Positions 42,533 through 50,637 of a stretch of 64,000 nucleotides of DNA are shown piece by piece; positions within the stretch are counted from its first letter, which is position 1, and the number at the start of each line of letters is the position of its first letter. This DNA comes from Trebonia sp963759545 (GTDB lineage Bacteria; Actinomycetota; Actinomycetes; Streptosporangiales; Streptosporangiaceae). A program made the translations under genes and the position numbers. The notes beneath the pieces are model-generated. The model had not been told where the DNA came from, searched no databases, and saw only the letters and a list, made by a program, of their open reading frames with translations. The stretch lies in contig CAVXAB010000026.1 in the NCBI GenBank assembly GCA_963759545.1, forward strand, positions 1-64,000. Direction: 5' to 3'.

Positions 42533-43450
42533 TCATTCCGAACGAGGGCGTGCCTCCGCCTCACGTTCCCCGCTCGTTTCCCGGCGCCGCGGCACCCGGC
42601 CCCCTTGGTAAAGCTCGGTGAGCAGGGCGACGGCGGCAAAGGTCGCGGGATGCGGGTCGGGCCGGCGCCAGATGAGGTGGACGGCGATCGGCGGTGCGTC
42701 CCGCAGCGGCCGGAAGACCACGCCGTCGCGCCGGTACTGGCTGGTGGTGCCCTCCGGGGTGATGCCGACTCCGCCGCCCGCCGCGATGATCGCGAGCCAG
42801 TCGTCGATGTCCCTGGTCTCGCGCAGCTGTGGCCGGCCGTCGGCCGGCCACAGGTCGGGGGTCGTCGTCCCGGTGCGCCGGTCGATCACCACGGTGCGCC
42901 GCGCCACCTCGGCCAGCCCGAAGGACCGGCGCCGGGCCCACGGGTCGTCGGCCGCGACGGCGAGGTAGCGGCGCTCCCAGCCGACGACCGCCCCGTCGAA
43001 CCGCTCGCCGGCCGGGGCGGCGCGCAGCACCGCGACATCGCACAGCCCCTCGGCGAGGCCGCCGGTGGGGGAGTTGACGCGGATCAGCTGCAGTTCGGTC
43101 TCCGGATGGCCAGCCGCCCAGCGGCGCTGGAACTCCCTGGTGTGACGGCCCATCGCCGACCAGGCATGCCCGACGCGCAGCGCGGTGTGCCCGGTGGTCG
43201 CCTCGCTGACCAGGTTCGCCGCGGCGGCGAGGATCTGCCTGGCCTGCGCGAGCACGTGCACGCCCGCCGTGGTTGGCGTGACGGACCTGCTTGTGCGGTG
43301 CAGCAGGCGGGCGCCGAGCAGGTCTTCAAGCGCGAGCAGGTTCCTTGACACCGCGGCCTGCGAAATGCCGAGTTCGATTCCCGCGTCGGTGAACGTCCCC
43401 GTGTCCGCGATCGCGACCAGGCAGCGCAGGTGCCGCAGCTCAAGATCCAT
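42533..43450 (-). CDS. LysR-family transcriptional regulator
   Basis: 305 residues. ATG ending at 43450 (MDLELRHLRCLVAIADTGTF) is favoured because the winged helix (FTDAGIELGISQAAVSRNLL) then starts at the normal distance. The effector domain runs from LRVGHAWSAMGRHTREFQRR. It lies between a monooxygenase gene (same strand, downstream) and a divergent EamA exporter, and may control both. Twin 17-bp repeats overlie its start. Confidence 0.87.
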   Translation of the reverse strand: MDLELRHLRCLVAIADTGTFTDAGIELGISQAAVSRNLLALEDLLGARLLHRTSRSVTPTTAGVHVLAQARQILAAAANLVSEATTGHTALRVGHAWSAMGRHTREFQRRWAAGHPETELQLIRVNSPTGGLAEGLCDVAVLRAAPAGERFDGAVVGWERRYLAVAADDPWARRRSFGLAEVARRTVVIDRRTGTTTPDLWPADGRPQLRETRDIDDWLAIIAAGGGVGITPEGTTSQYRRDGVVFRPLRDAPPIAVHLIWRRPDPHPATFAAVALLTELYQGGRVPRRRETSGEREAEARPRSE

Positions 43451-43497
43451 GCGTTTAGCGTATAGCCGGTGCCATCCATGCATTTTGCGTATGGATG
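43449..43497. promoter_or_regulatory. Direct-repeat operator between lysR and the EamA gene
   Basis: ATGCGTTTAGCGTATAG (43449-43465) recurs as ATGCATTTTGCGTATGG (43478-43494), 29 bp apart. CATCCAT...ATGGATG (43473-43497) adds an inverted pair. Probable binding site of the LysR protein. Confidence 0.55.
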
Positions 43498-43518
43498 CTG
43501 CTGGCGCAGCCTGCTGCT

Positions 43519-44589
43519 ATGACGCTTCCTTCGCGGGTTTCCCCGCTCCCTGGCGGGGCGGCGCTCCCGGCGGGGCGGCGCTCCCGGCGGCGGCGCTCCC
43601 GGCGGGCGGCGCTCCTCCGGCCGGTGGCGGCGCTACCCGGCGGGGCGGCCCAGGCGGCCGCCGCCTCGCCCGCGGGGGCCGGGCGGCCCGGCGGGCCCGC
43701 GTCGTCAGGCGCGGTCGGCCGGCTCGCCGGCATCGGGCTGATGACCGGGAGCGCCGCCTCGAGTCAGCTTGGCGCCGCCATCGCCGCGCTGGCCTTCCCC
43801 GCCCTTGGCCCGGCCGGCGTGGTCGCGGTGCGCCAGTGGGTGGCCGCCGCCCTGCTGCTGGCCACCGTCCGGCCCAGGTACGCGTCGTTCACCCGCGCGC
43901 AATGGCGGCCGGTGCTCGCGCTCGCGCTGATCTTCGCGACGATGAACCTGTCGCTCTACGTCGCGATCGACCGGATCGGGCTCGGCCTCGCGGTGACGCT
44001 CGAGTTCCTTGGCCCGCTGTCGGTGGCGCTCCTCGGCTCTCGCCGCGCCCGCGACCTCGCCTGCGCCCTGCTGGCCGGTGCCGCCGTCGTGGTGCTGGCC
44101 AGGCCGCAGCCGTCGACCGATTACGCCGGGATCGCGCTGGCGCTGCTCGCGGCGGCCTGCTGGGCCGGCTACATCGGGGTGAACCGGGTGGTGGGCGCGC
44201 GGGTGCCAGGAGCGCAGGGGCCGGCGGCCGCGGCCGGACTGTCGGCCCTGCTCTACGTTCCCGTCGGCATCTGGGTGCTTGCCGCGCGTCCGCTCACCCC
44301 GGCCGCGCTCGGCCAAGCGGCCGCGGCCGGGCTGCTCAGTTCCGCGCTGCCCATGGTCTGCGACGTGCTGGCGCTGCGCCGGGTCCCCGCGCGGTTCTAC
44401 GGCGTGTTCATGAGCGTGAACCCGGTCTTTGCCGCGCTGACCGGCCTGGTCATCCTCCGCCAGTCGCTCGGCCTCGCGGACTGGCTCGCGATCACCGCCA
44501 TCGTGACCGTCAACGCGGTCACGGTGTCCGCCCCGCCCGCCCGCGCCGCCGCCCGCGCTTCCGGCGGCGCCGCCATTGCCGTTGACTGA
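43519..44589 (+). CDS. EamA/RhtA-family exporter
   Basis: 356 residues from ATG 43519. An unusual Arg/Ala/Gly-rich N-terminal tail of about 70 residues precedes ten hydrophobic helices of two EamA repeats (for example AVTLEFLGPLSVALLGSRRA, AGIALALLAAACWAGYIGVN, ALTGLVILRQSLGLADWLAI). EFLGPLSVALLGS resembles RhtA-type threonine/homoserine exporters. The N-tail suggests the true start could be later, near GRLAGIGLMTG. The gene is divergent from lysR. Its stop lies in the first MarR operator. Confidence 0.82.
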   Translation: MTLPSRVSPLPGGAALPAGRRSRRRRSRRAALLRPVAALPGGAAQAAAASPAGAGRPGGPASSGAVGRLAGIGLMTGSAASSQLGAAIAALAFPALGPAGVVAVRQWVAAALLLATVRPRYASFTRAQWRPVLALALIFATMNLSLYVAIDRIGLGLAVTLEFLGPLSVALLGSRRARDLACALLAGAAVVVLARPQPSTDYAGIALALLAAACWAGYIGVNRVVGARVPGAQGPAAAAGLSALLYVPVGIWVLAARPLTPAALGQAAAAGLLSSALPMVCDVLALRRVPARFYGVFMSVNPVFAALTGLVILRQSLGLADWLAITAIVTVNAVTVSAPPARAAARASGGAAIAVD

Positions 44590-44616
44590 GTCAAGGATTA
44601 TCGTTGACTCAGTCAA
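44582..44616. promoter_or_regulatory. Twin MarR-type palindromes
   Basis: TTGACTGAGTCAA (44582-44594) and TTGACTCAGTCAA (44604-44616) are perfect 13-bp palindromes 22 bp apart, two helical turns, just upstream of the MarR-GNAT start. Strong candidate autoregulatory operators. Confidence 0.85.
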
Positions 44617-44633
44617 TGATTGGAGGAGGCCTC

Positions 44634-45593
44634 ATGGCCGTCCCGGCGACCGCCGCTCCCGGGACCACGGGTCCCACGCAAGCCCAGGTGACCCAGGTCC
44701 GCGCGTTCAACCGCTTCTACACCAACGTCATCGGCGTGCTGCACGACATGTACCTGGACACGCCGTACACGCTGACCGAGAGCCGGCTGCTTTACGAGAT
44801 CGCCAAGCACGGCACCGTCGAGGTGTCCTGGCTGCGCCAGGCCCTCGACATCGACGCCGGGTACCTCAGCCGGGTGCTGAGCCGGTTCGAGTCCGACGGT
44901 CTCGTGACGCGGCACCGGTCGGCGGCGGACGCGCGCCGGCAGGAGATCCGCGCGACCGACGCGGGCCGCGGCGCCGTGACCGAACTCGACGAGCGGGCCG
45001 CGGTCCAGATCGGCGCCTTGCTCGGCGGAATCGACCGTGGCCGGCTGCTCGACGCCATGCGGGTGATCACCGACGTCCTTGCCCCGCCCGGCCAGCGCAC
45101 CGTCACGCTCCGCCCGCTGGCGGCCGGCGACCTGGGCTGGGTGCTGCAGCGGCACGGCACCGTGTACGCCGCCGAGTTCGGCTGGGACGCCACCTTCGAG
45201 GACTTCTGCGCGCGGATCATCGGCGAGTTCCCTGCCCTGCGCGACAGCTCGCCTGGCCGCGCCGAAGGATGGATCGCCGAGGTGAACGGCGTGCCGGCGG
45301 GCTCGGTTTACTGCGTGCCAGACACCGGCACGCCAGGCAGCGCGACGGCCAGGCTCCGCCTGCTGCTCGTCGAGCCGTGGGCGCGCGGACTTGGCCTCGG
45401 CGGCAGGCTGGTCGCCCACTGCCTGGACTTCGCCCGCCAGGCCGGTTACACGGACATCGTCTTGCTCACCTACGACCAGCTCGTCGCCGCCCGCCGGGTC
45501 TACCAGGCCGCCGGGTTCACGCTGGACAGCGAGCACCCGGAGGAAGCCTTCGGACAGCGGATGATGTGCCAGACCTGGTCCAGGCCCCTCTAG
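44634..45593 (+). CDS. MarR-GNAT fusion (regulator plus N-acetyltransferase)
   Basis: 319 residues. ATG 44634 has GGAGGAGG a few bases upstream; the frame is open earlier but would overlap the operator. Residues 15-155 form a MarR winged helix (YTLTESRLLYEIAKHGTVEV, IDAGYLSRVLSRFESDGLV, ADARRQEIRATDAG). Residues 165-315 form a GNAT acetyltransferase (LLLVEPWARGLGLGGRLVAH and RRVYQAAGFTLDSEHPEEAF). Fusion proteins of this type are known in actinobacteria. Acetyl acceptor and inducer unknown. Confidence 0.9.
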   Translation: MAVPATAAPGTTGPTQAQVTQVRAFNRFYTNVIGVLHDMYLDTPYTLTESRLLYEIAKHGTVEVSWLRQALDIDAGYLSRVLSRFESDGLVTRHRSAADARRQEIRATDAGRGAVTELDERAAVQIGALLGGIDRGRLLDAMRVITDVLAPPGQRTVTLRPLAAGDLGWVLQRHGTVYAAEFGWDATFEDFCARIIGEFPALRDSSPGRAEGWIAEVNGVPAGSVYCVPDTGTPGSATARLRLLLVEPWARGLGLGGRLVAHCLDFARQAGYTDIVLLTYDQLVAARRVYQAAGFTLDSEHPEEAFGQRMMCQTWSRPL

Positions 45594-45661
45594 GGGCGCC
45601 CGCCGTTGACGCGCCTGGCCGCACCTGATGTCATCGATCCGTCGACAAGGAAGGAGGCCGC

Positions 45662-46681
45662 GTGACCGCGATCCCGGCGACAGAAGGTCCCGAGGCTGCT
45701 CAGGTGGGGCCGCCGCCCCCGTTCGACGCCGAGCTGCGCCCCGCGCTCGACGCGATGACGGCAGGCGAGCGCCCCGCCTTCACCCTGGAGAACATCCCGC
45801 TGATCCGCCAGGTGCCGCCGCCTGTCCCGGTGCCAACGGACGAGGACCTGCGGCGCGGCGGTGCGTTCACGGTGAGGACCGAGCACGTCCCTGGCCCGGC
45901 GGGCGCGCCCGACGTCCCGCTGCTGATCTGCCGCCCGGCCGGCGTGTCCGCGCCCGTCGGCTGCCTGTACTTCATCCACGGCGGCGGCATGATATTCGGC
46001 GGCAACCGCACGGGCGGCCTGCTCGGCATGCTCGACCACGCCGAGCGGCTCAAGCTGGCCGTCGTCTCGGTGGAGTACCGGCTCGCACCGGAGACACCGC
46101 ACCCCGGGCCGGTCGAGGACTGCTACGCGGGCCTGTCCTGGACGGTGGCGCACGCCGCCGAGCTCGGCGTCGACCCGGCGCGGGTCATCGTCGGCGGCGC
46201 CAGCGCCGGCGGCGGGCTCGCGGCGGCGGTGGCCCTGCTCGCGAGGGACCGCGGCGCGCCCGCGCTCCTGGGCCAGCTGCTGGTCTGCCCGATGCTCGAC
46301 GACCGCAACGAAACGCCGTCCTCGTGGCAGATGGCGGGCCAGGGGATCTGGGACCGCGCGGCCAACGACGTCGGCTGGACGGCGCTGCTCGGCGAAGCGC
46401 GCGGGGGCCCCGACGTGTCCCCGTACGCCGCGCCCGCCCGGGCGACCGACCTGTCGGGCCTGCCGCCCGCGTTCGTCGACGTGGGCTCGGCCGAGACCTT
46501 CAGGGACGAGGACGTGGCCTACGCGAGCAGGATCTGGCAGGCCGGAGGCTCGGCCGAGCTGCACGTGTGGCCGGGCGGTTTCCACGGCTTCACGGGCGCG
46601 GTCCCGCAGGCGGCGCTGTCCCGCGCCGCCGTGGCCGCGCAGCGCGACTGGCTCGGCCGACTGGTCAATGGCGTTGACTAA
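45662..46681 (+). CDS. Alpha/beta-hydrolase esterase (HSL family)
   Basis: 339 residues from GTG 45662, with GGAGG a few bases before it. Oxyanion motif CLYFIHGGGMIFGGN, VVSVEYRLAPETPHPGPVED, nucleophile elbow VIVGGASAGGGLAAAVA, acid region PPAFVDVGSAETFRDEDV and His in WPGGFHGFTGAVP match the hormone-sensitive-lipase family. Esterase activity on short acyl esters is likely. Its last codons (VNGVD and stop) lie in the terminal repeat of a MITE-like element, so its 3' end was probably reshaped by that insertion. Confidence 0.9.
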   Translation: MTAIPATEGPEAAQVGPPPPFDAELRPALDAMTAGERPAFTLENIPLIRQVPPPVPVPTDEDLRRGGAFTVRTEHVPGPAGAPDVPLLICRPAGVSAPVGCLYFIHGGGMIFGGNRTGGLLGMLDHAERLKLAVVSVEYRLAPETPHPGPVEDCYAGLSWTVAHAAELGVDPARVIVGGASAGGGLAAAVALLARDRGAPALLGQLLVCPMLDDRNETPSSWQMAGQGIWDRAANDVGWTALLGEARGGPDVSPYAAPARATDLSGLPPAFVDVGSAETFRDEDVAYASRIWQAGGSAELHVWPGGFHGFTGAVPQAALSRAAVAAQRDWLGRLVNGVD

Positions 46682-46944
46682 TGAGTGTTAACGGGTTGGC
46701 CTTGCGGCAGACTCGTGGGCTTAGGCGCTCTCCGCCCTCGCGCCGGGCCCGGGCGTGCCCGTTTCGTCCGGTTTGTCGCAGGCAGCACCGCGGCCAGGAC
46801 CATGATCATGTGGATTCCGCAGCTCATTAGCTGCGGAATCCACATGAAAAGCGAAATCACGCTCGATCAGGCCGCGCCGTGCATGCGGGCGCCGCTTCCC
46901 AGGCCCCGCACGACCCTCGCGCCCCATCCGGGTCAACGGCATTG
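46666..46944 (-). mobile_element. MITE-like element, copy 2
   Basis: The ends are CAATGGCGTTGAC (46666-46678) and the complement of CAATGCCGTTGAC (46932-46944), 12 of 13 identical. The hairpin arms 46807-46824 and 46829-46846 are an 18-bp perfect stem around CATT. The hairpin and the ACAAACCGGAC box match copy 1 (17310-17546) in reverse orientation. No coding capacity. Confidence 0.7.
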
Positions 46945-47072
46945 GGCTGCCCGCTGGCCTAGTAGCTCGCCGTCGGGTGTCCGCCGGTCGGGAGCCTGTC
47001 CGTTGCGTGCCCGTCTATCCGTGCCCGCACGGGGAGGGCGGGATCTCGTCGGGCCGGCGATGCACGTCTAGC

Positions 47073-47747
47073 ATGGTCCCCGTGCCTCATCTGCTGCATC
47101 TGGATTCTGCCGCCTCACTGAAGAACTCTCGTTCCAGGGAGATCACCGCTACCTTCGCCGACGCGTGGCGCGGCCGCGGTCCCGAGTACTCCGTGACGTA
47201 CCGGGACCTGTACCGCGAGCCGCTGCCACACCTGGCGGACGCGGTGCTGCACTGGCCGCCGCGGTTGCGGCCAGCGGGCGCCGCCTCGGTGGACCCGGCG
47301 GCGCTCGCCAGGGCAGAGGCGCTGCAAGACGACCTGATCGGCGAGCTGCTTGGTGCCGACGTGCTGCTGGTGGGCGCGCCGCTGTACAACTACTCCGTGC
47401 CCTCGTCACTGAAGTCGTGGATCGACAACGTGCACGTTCCCGGCAGGACCGCGCCGTTCGTCGACGCTCCCACCCAGCCCCTGGCGGGACGGCCCGCCGT
47501 GATCGTCTCCAGCCGCGGCGCGTCCTACGACGCAGGCTCGCCGACGGAGGGGTGGGACCACGCCGTCCCGATGCTCGAGCTCATCCTCGGCACCGCCCTC
47601 GGCATGTCGGTCGAGGTCATCACCACGAGCCTGACTCTCGCCGAGACCGTTCCCGCCCTGGCGCCGCAGCTCGACCGCAGCCGCGCCGAGCTGGCCGCCG
47701 CCCATGAGGCGGCCGCGGCGGCGGCGCGCCGCCTGCCCGTCGGCTAG
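47073..47747 (+). CDS. azoR: FMN-dependent NADH:quinone/azo oxidoreductase (AzoR family)
   Basis: 224 residues, from ATG 47073 or GTG 47082. Flavodoxin-like fold: LLHLDSAASLKNSRSREITA, ADVLLVGAPLYNYSVPSSLK, SWIDNVHVPGRT and AVIVSSRGASYD are the FMN-binding blocks of AzoR. The protein would reduce quinones or azo bonds with two electrons per step and protect against quinone stress. It stands next to a CMD-family gene preceded by an ECF41-like promoter. Confidence 0.88.
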   Translation: MVPVPHLLHLDSAASLKNSRSREITATFADAWRGRGPEYSVTYRDLYREPLPHLADAVLHWPPRLRPAGAASVDPAALARAEALQDDLIGELLGADVLLVGAPLYNYSVPSSLKSWIDNVHVPGRTAPFVDAPTQPLAGRPAVIVSSRGASYDAGSPTEGWDHAVPMLELILGTALGMSVEVITTSLTLAETVPALAPQLDRSRAELAAAHEAAAAAARRLPVG

Positions 47748-47825
47748 CCCGCTGCCAGCGCATCGGCCCGGCACGCGGGCCAGGTGCACGATCGCGCGGG
47801 CCCAATGGACAGAAGGGAGACGATC

Positions 47826-47921
47826 ATGACCTCGCATTTCACCTCGCCCGCCGCGAACGTCGAGCTCGTGCGGGCCGGATTCTGCTCGGACACGGCCACC
47901 CTGCTCAGCCAGCTCGGCTAA
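47826..47921 (+). CDS. Possible 31-residue peptide
   Basis: ATG 47826 is preceded by AAGGGAGA at a normal distance and opens a 31-codon frame (starts MTSHFTSPAANVELVRAG, one Cys, ends LLSQLG) closed by TAA 47919. The good ribosome binding site is the only evidence. It could be a real small protein, a leader, or the 5' remnant of a lost gene. No family recognised. Confidence 0.35.
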   Translation: MTSHFTSPAANVELVRAGFCSDTATLLSQLG

Positions 47922-47961
47922 CTACCCGCGCGGTCCGTTCTCGCGGTCAAGCCCCGGAGCC

Positions 47962-47988
47962 TGTCACATCTTGCGCGCCTGCCCTGTC
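47962..47988 (+). promoter_or_regulatory. ECF41-like promoter
   Basis: TGTCACA (47962-47968), exactly 16 nt, then TGTC (47985-47988). The published ECF41 consensus is TGTCACA, 16 nt, CGTC. It is 48 bp upstream of a CMD-family gene, the classic ECF41 target class. Confidence 0.65.
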
Positions 47989-48035
47989 CCTAAGGGTGTA
48001 GCGAAAAGAGCAGAGCAAGGCAAAGGGAGAACGTC

Positions 48036-48512
48036 ATGAACGCGCGCCTCGACTACAACAGCAGCGAAGTCCTGCAGAAGTTCGTGCGGCACATCAACGC
48101 GGCGGGGCGGGCCGCCGGCGAGCACTCGAAGGTGCCACTGTCGACCTTGAACCTGGTGCTGATCCGGGCCAGCCAGATTAACGGCTGCGCGGTCTGCGTG
48201 GACATGCACACCAAGGACGCCGCGCACGCCGGGGAGACCTCGGTGCGCATCAACCTGGTGGCGGCGTGGCACGACGCGAAGGTCTTCACCGACGCCGAGC
48301 GGGCCGCACTTGAGCTGGCCGAGCAGGGCACCCGCATCGCCGACGGGGCCGGCGGAGTCAGCGACGAGGCCTGGGCGAACGCGGCCAAGTACTACGACAC
48401 CGAACAGCTCGCCGGGCTGGTGTCCACCATCGCCGTCATCAACGCCTACAACCGGATGAACGTCATCAGCAGGAACGAGGGCGGCGACTACCAGCCCGGC
48501 CAGTGGAGCTGA
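48036..48512 (+). CDS. Carboxymuconolactone decarboxylase (AhpD-like) family protein
   Basis: 158 residues from ATG 48036 with AGGGAGA six bases before. The core QINGCAVCVDMHTKDAAHAG carries the CxxC plus downstream His of AhpD-like peroxidase/CMD proteins, and the YDTEQLAGLVSTIAVINAYN helix follows. Proteins of this type linked to ECF41 factors are thought to detoxify or reduce unknown substrates. The ECF41-like promoter upstream supports such control, although no sigma factor gene is in the window. Confidence 0.9.
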   Translation: MNARLDYNSSEVLQKFVRHINAAGRAAGEHSKVPLSTLNLVLIRASQINGCAVCVDMHTKDAAHAGETSVRINLVAAWHDAKVFTDAERAALELAEQGTRIADGAGGVSDEAWANAAKYYDTEQLAGLVSTIAVINAYNRMNVISRNEGGDYQPGQWS

Positions 48513-48539
48513 GGCCGACACCTGCGCACGAGCCGCACC

Positions 48540-48575
48540 GACTAGCCGATTCCCTGTCTCGGGAATCGGCTAGTC
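48540..48575. terminator. Stem-loop terminator, 15-bp perfect stem
   Basis: GACTAGCCGATTCCC and GGGAATCGGCTAGTC enclose TGTCTC, 28 bp after the CMD stop. Confidence 0.8.
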
Positions 48576-48685
48576 ACCGGTGGGAACCGTAATGCCCGTG
48601 GCCGTGTGCCGTGACATTCCGTTCGGCCTCGCTGGGCTCTGACACTCCGCGCCGGGCCGTAATTCGCTGGTCCTGACGGGAGGCC

Positions 48686-49549
48686 GTGTGGCAGGCTTCG
48701 CTGGTGGCCAGCGACGAGGTGTGGTGGCCGGCCGGTCACGGAGCCAGTCGCGGGAGCGTGGCCGCCCTGACGGTGTCGTATAACACCAGGGAACTGACGG
48801 CTTTCCTGCTGTGGTCGCTGCACACGATCGTGAGCTGGCCGGAGCTCGAGATCGTGGTCGTGGACAACGGCTCGCGGGACGGGTCGGCGCAGCTGCTGGC
48901 CGGGGCCGAGCGGGGCGGGGCCTGCACGCTGCTCGCCAATCAAGGCAACCGCCATCACGGCCCCGGGCTCAACCAGGGAATCTCTTACCTGGCCGGGCGG
49001 CCAGGGCCGCGGCCGGAGTGGATCTGGATCCTGGACTCCGACGTGGTCGCCGCGCGGTCCGACGCACTGTCCGCGGCCGTCGCTACGGCGCGGGAGCACT
49101 CGGCGGCGCTGGCCGGCGAGCCGCAGCACGACCAGTGGCACGCCAACGGGCGCTTCGGGATGTACTCACTGCTGATGGACCCGGCCGTGGCGTGGCAGCC
49201 GGAGATCGGTCCCTTCAGCGACGGCGGTGACCCGTCGCTTGGCCTGCTCGTCTCGGCCGCGCGACTGGGCATCCCGATGACGCCATTCCCGTTCACCGCC
49301 ACGGGCCACGTCATCCACCGCGGGCGCGGGAGCCTCGCCGCGGTCCACGCCGCCGGGGACCGCTCCCATCCCTTCTATCAGTGGTCAGAAGACCACCGCG
49401 CCCCGCACTTCGCCGGAGTTCCCGGCGCGGACCAGCGATATCACGCCCTGCTGCGGGAATTCCGCAAGCAGACAGGCCCGCTGACCGGAGCATCCCTCGC
49501 CGCAGCCTGCCGCCGCGCGCCAGGCCGGCCCCTCGGTCATGCGTGGTAA
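48686..49549 (+). CDS. Family 2-like glycosyltransferase
   Basis: 287 residues from GTG 48686. N-terminal GT-A block VAALTVSYNTRELTAFLLWS, nucleotide-binding LEIVVVDNGSRDGSAQLL, the DxD-like metal site WIWILDSDVVAARSD. No membrane segment. The acceptor is unknown. The next gene encodes a phosphotransferase-fold protein 16 bp downstream, so the two may be an operon. Confidence 0.78.
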   Translation: MWQASLVASDEVWWPAGHGASRGSVAALTVSYNTRELTAFLLWSLHTIVSWPELEIVVVDNGSRDGSAQLLAGAERGGACTLLANQGNRHHGPGLNQGISYLAGRPGPRPEWIWILDSDVVAARSDALSAAVATAREHSAALAGEPQHDQWHANGRFGMYSLLMDPAVAWQPEIGPFSDGGDPSLGLLVSAARLGIPMTPFPFTATGHVIHRGRGSLAAVHAAGDRSHPFYQWSEDHRAPHFAGVPGADQRYHALLREFRKQTGPLTGASLAAACRRAPGRPLGHAW

Positions 49550-49565
49550 GAGAAAAGGGGAAGTC

Positions 49566-50564
49566 ATGGCCGACGAGCGGAAGTTCGCGGATGCGGCAAG
49601 CCTGCGCCCGGTGGTCCGTGCGGCCTTCGGCAGGGACCGGTCTCCGCTCAGGGTGGAGCGGCTTTCCGGCGGTTCGAAGAAGGGTGCCTACCGCCTGACA
49701 ATGGATGAAGGCAGCACGGCGCTCCTCTATGCCTGGGACGATTCCGAGGACTACTGGCAGGGCGTGCTTCCCGAGGACGCCGATGATCCGGCCGACCCGT
49801 TCTCGCACGCGTCCGGCCTTGCCCTGTTCGAGGCTGCGGCGCGCCGCCTGGCATCCGCGGGGGTTCGCTGTCCTGAGCTCTTGTTCACGGACCGGTCCAG
49901 GGTCCTGTATCCGGCGGAAATCGCGGTGGTCGAGGACGTTGCCGGCGGCAGCCTTGAAGCCCTGCTGGAAAAGGATCCCGTGGCCGCGGAGCGTCCCATG
50001 TCGGTGCTTGCCGGCTGGCTGGCTGCCATGGCCGCCGTCCGGTCCCCGTCGTACGGAAAGGTGGCGTTCGTCGACGCGGGCGGCCGTTCCGCCGGGACGT
50101 CGTGCGAGAGGGTCATGCTCGACCGGGCGCTGGCCCAGCTCGCGGAGATCGCGGGGCGCGACCGGCGCGCCGCTGGTGCTCAGGGCCGCCTCAAGGAGGC
50201 GCTGCACTCGCTGGCCGAGCCCGTCGAGCCGCGCGCGGCCTCGGCGCTCATCCACGGCGAACTCGGCCCGGACCATGTCCTGCTCGACCGCCGCGGCGAG
50301 CCGGTGCTGATCGACGTCGAGGGCGCGATGTACTTCGACGTCGAGGTGGAGCACGTCTGGATGCGCATGAGGTTCGGCGGGCACTACGCGAAGCTCAGCC
50401 AGCACGGCCTTGACGAGGACCGCCTCCGGTTCTACCAGCTGTGCATGCACCTGGACCTGGTCGCGGGACCGCTGCGGATCGCCGGCACCAGCCACCCTGA
50501 GCGTGAGTGGTTCCGCGGCGTGGCCGAGCATCACCTCCAGCGTGCGCTGCGGTTCCAGGCCTAA
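49566..50564 (+). CDS. Phosphotransferase-fold protein (APH-like)
   Basis: 332 residues from ATG 49566 (AAAGGGGAAG upstream). The kinase core is recognisable in VERLSGGSKKGAYRLTMDEG, the catalytic-loop equivalent LIHGELGPDHVLLDRRGEP and the metal region VLIDVEGAMYFDVEVEHVW. The usual HGDxxxxN pattern reads HGELGPDH, so the catalytic Asp is replaced by Glu and the Asn by His. It may be a weak or non-canonical kinase. The gene follows a glycosyltransferase gene closely. Confidence 0.7.
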   Translation: MADERKFADAASLRPVVRAAFGRDRSPLRVERLSGGSKKGAYRLTMDEGSTALLYAWDDSEDYWQGVLPEDADDPADPFSHASGLALFEAAARRLASAGVRCPELLFTDRSRVLYPAEIAVVEDVAGGSLEALLEKDPVAAERPMSVLAGWLAAMAAVRSPSYGKVAFVDAGGRSAGTSCERVMLDRALAQLAEIAGRDRRAAGAQGRLKEALHSLAEPVEPRAASALIHGELGPDHVLLDRRGEPVLIDVEGAMYFDVEVEHVWMRMRFGGHYAKLSQHGLDEDRLRFYQLCMHLDLVAGPLRIAGTSHPEREWFRGVAEHHLQRALRFQA

Positions 50565-50637
50565 CGGCCTCTACCGCCCTCGCCAGCCTGGGCCGCCCGC
50601 CCGTGCCCTGAACCGGTCCCGCCTCTACCATGTGGCC

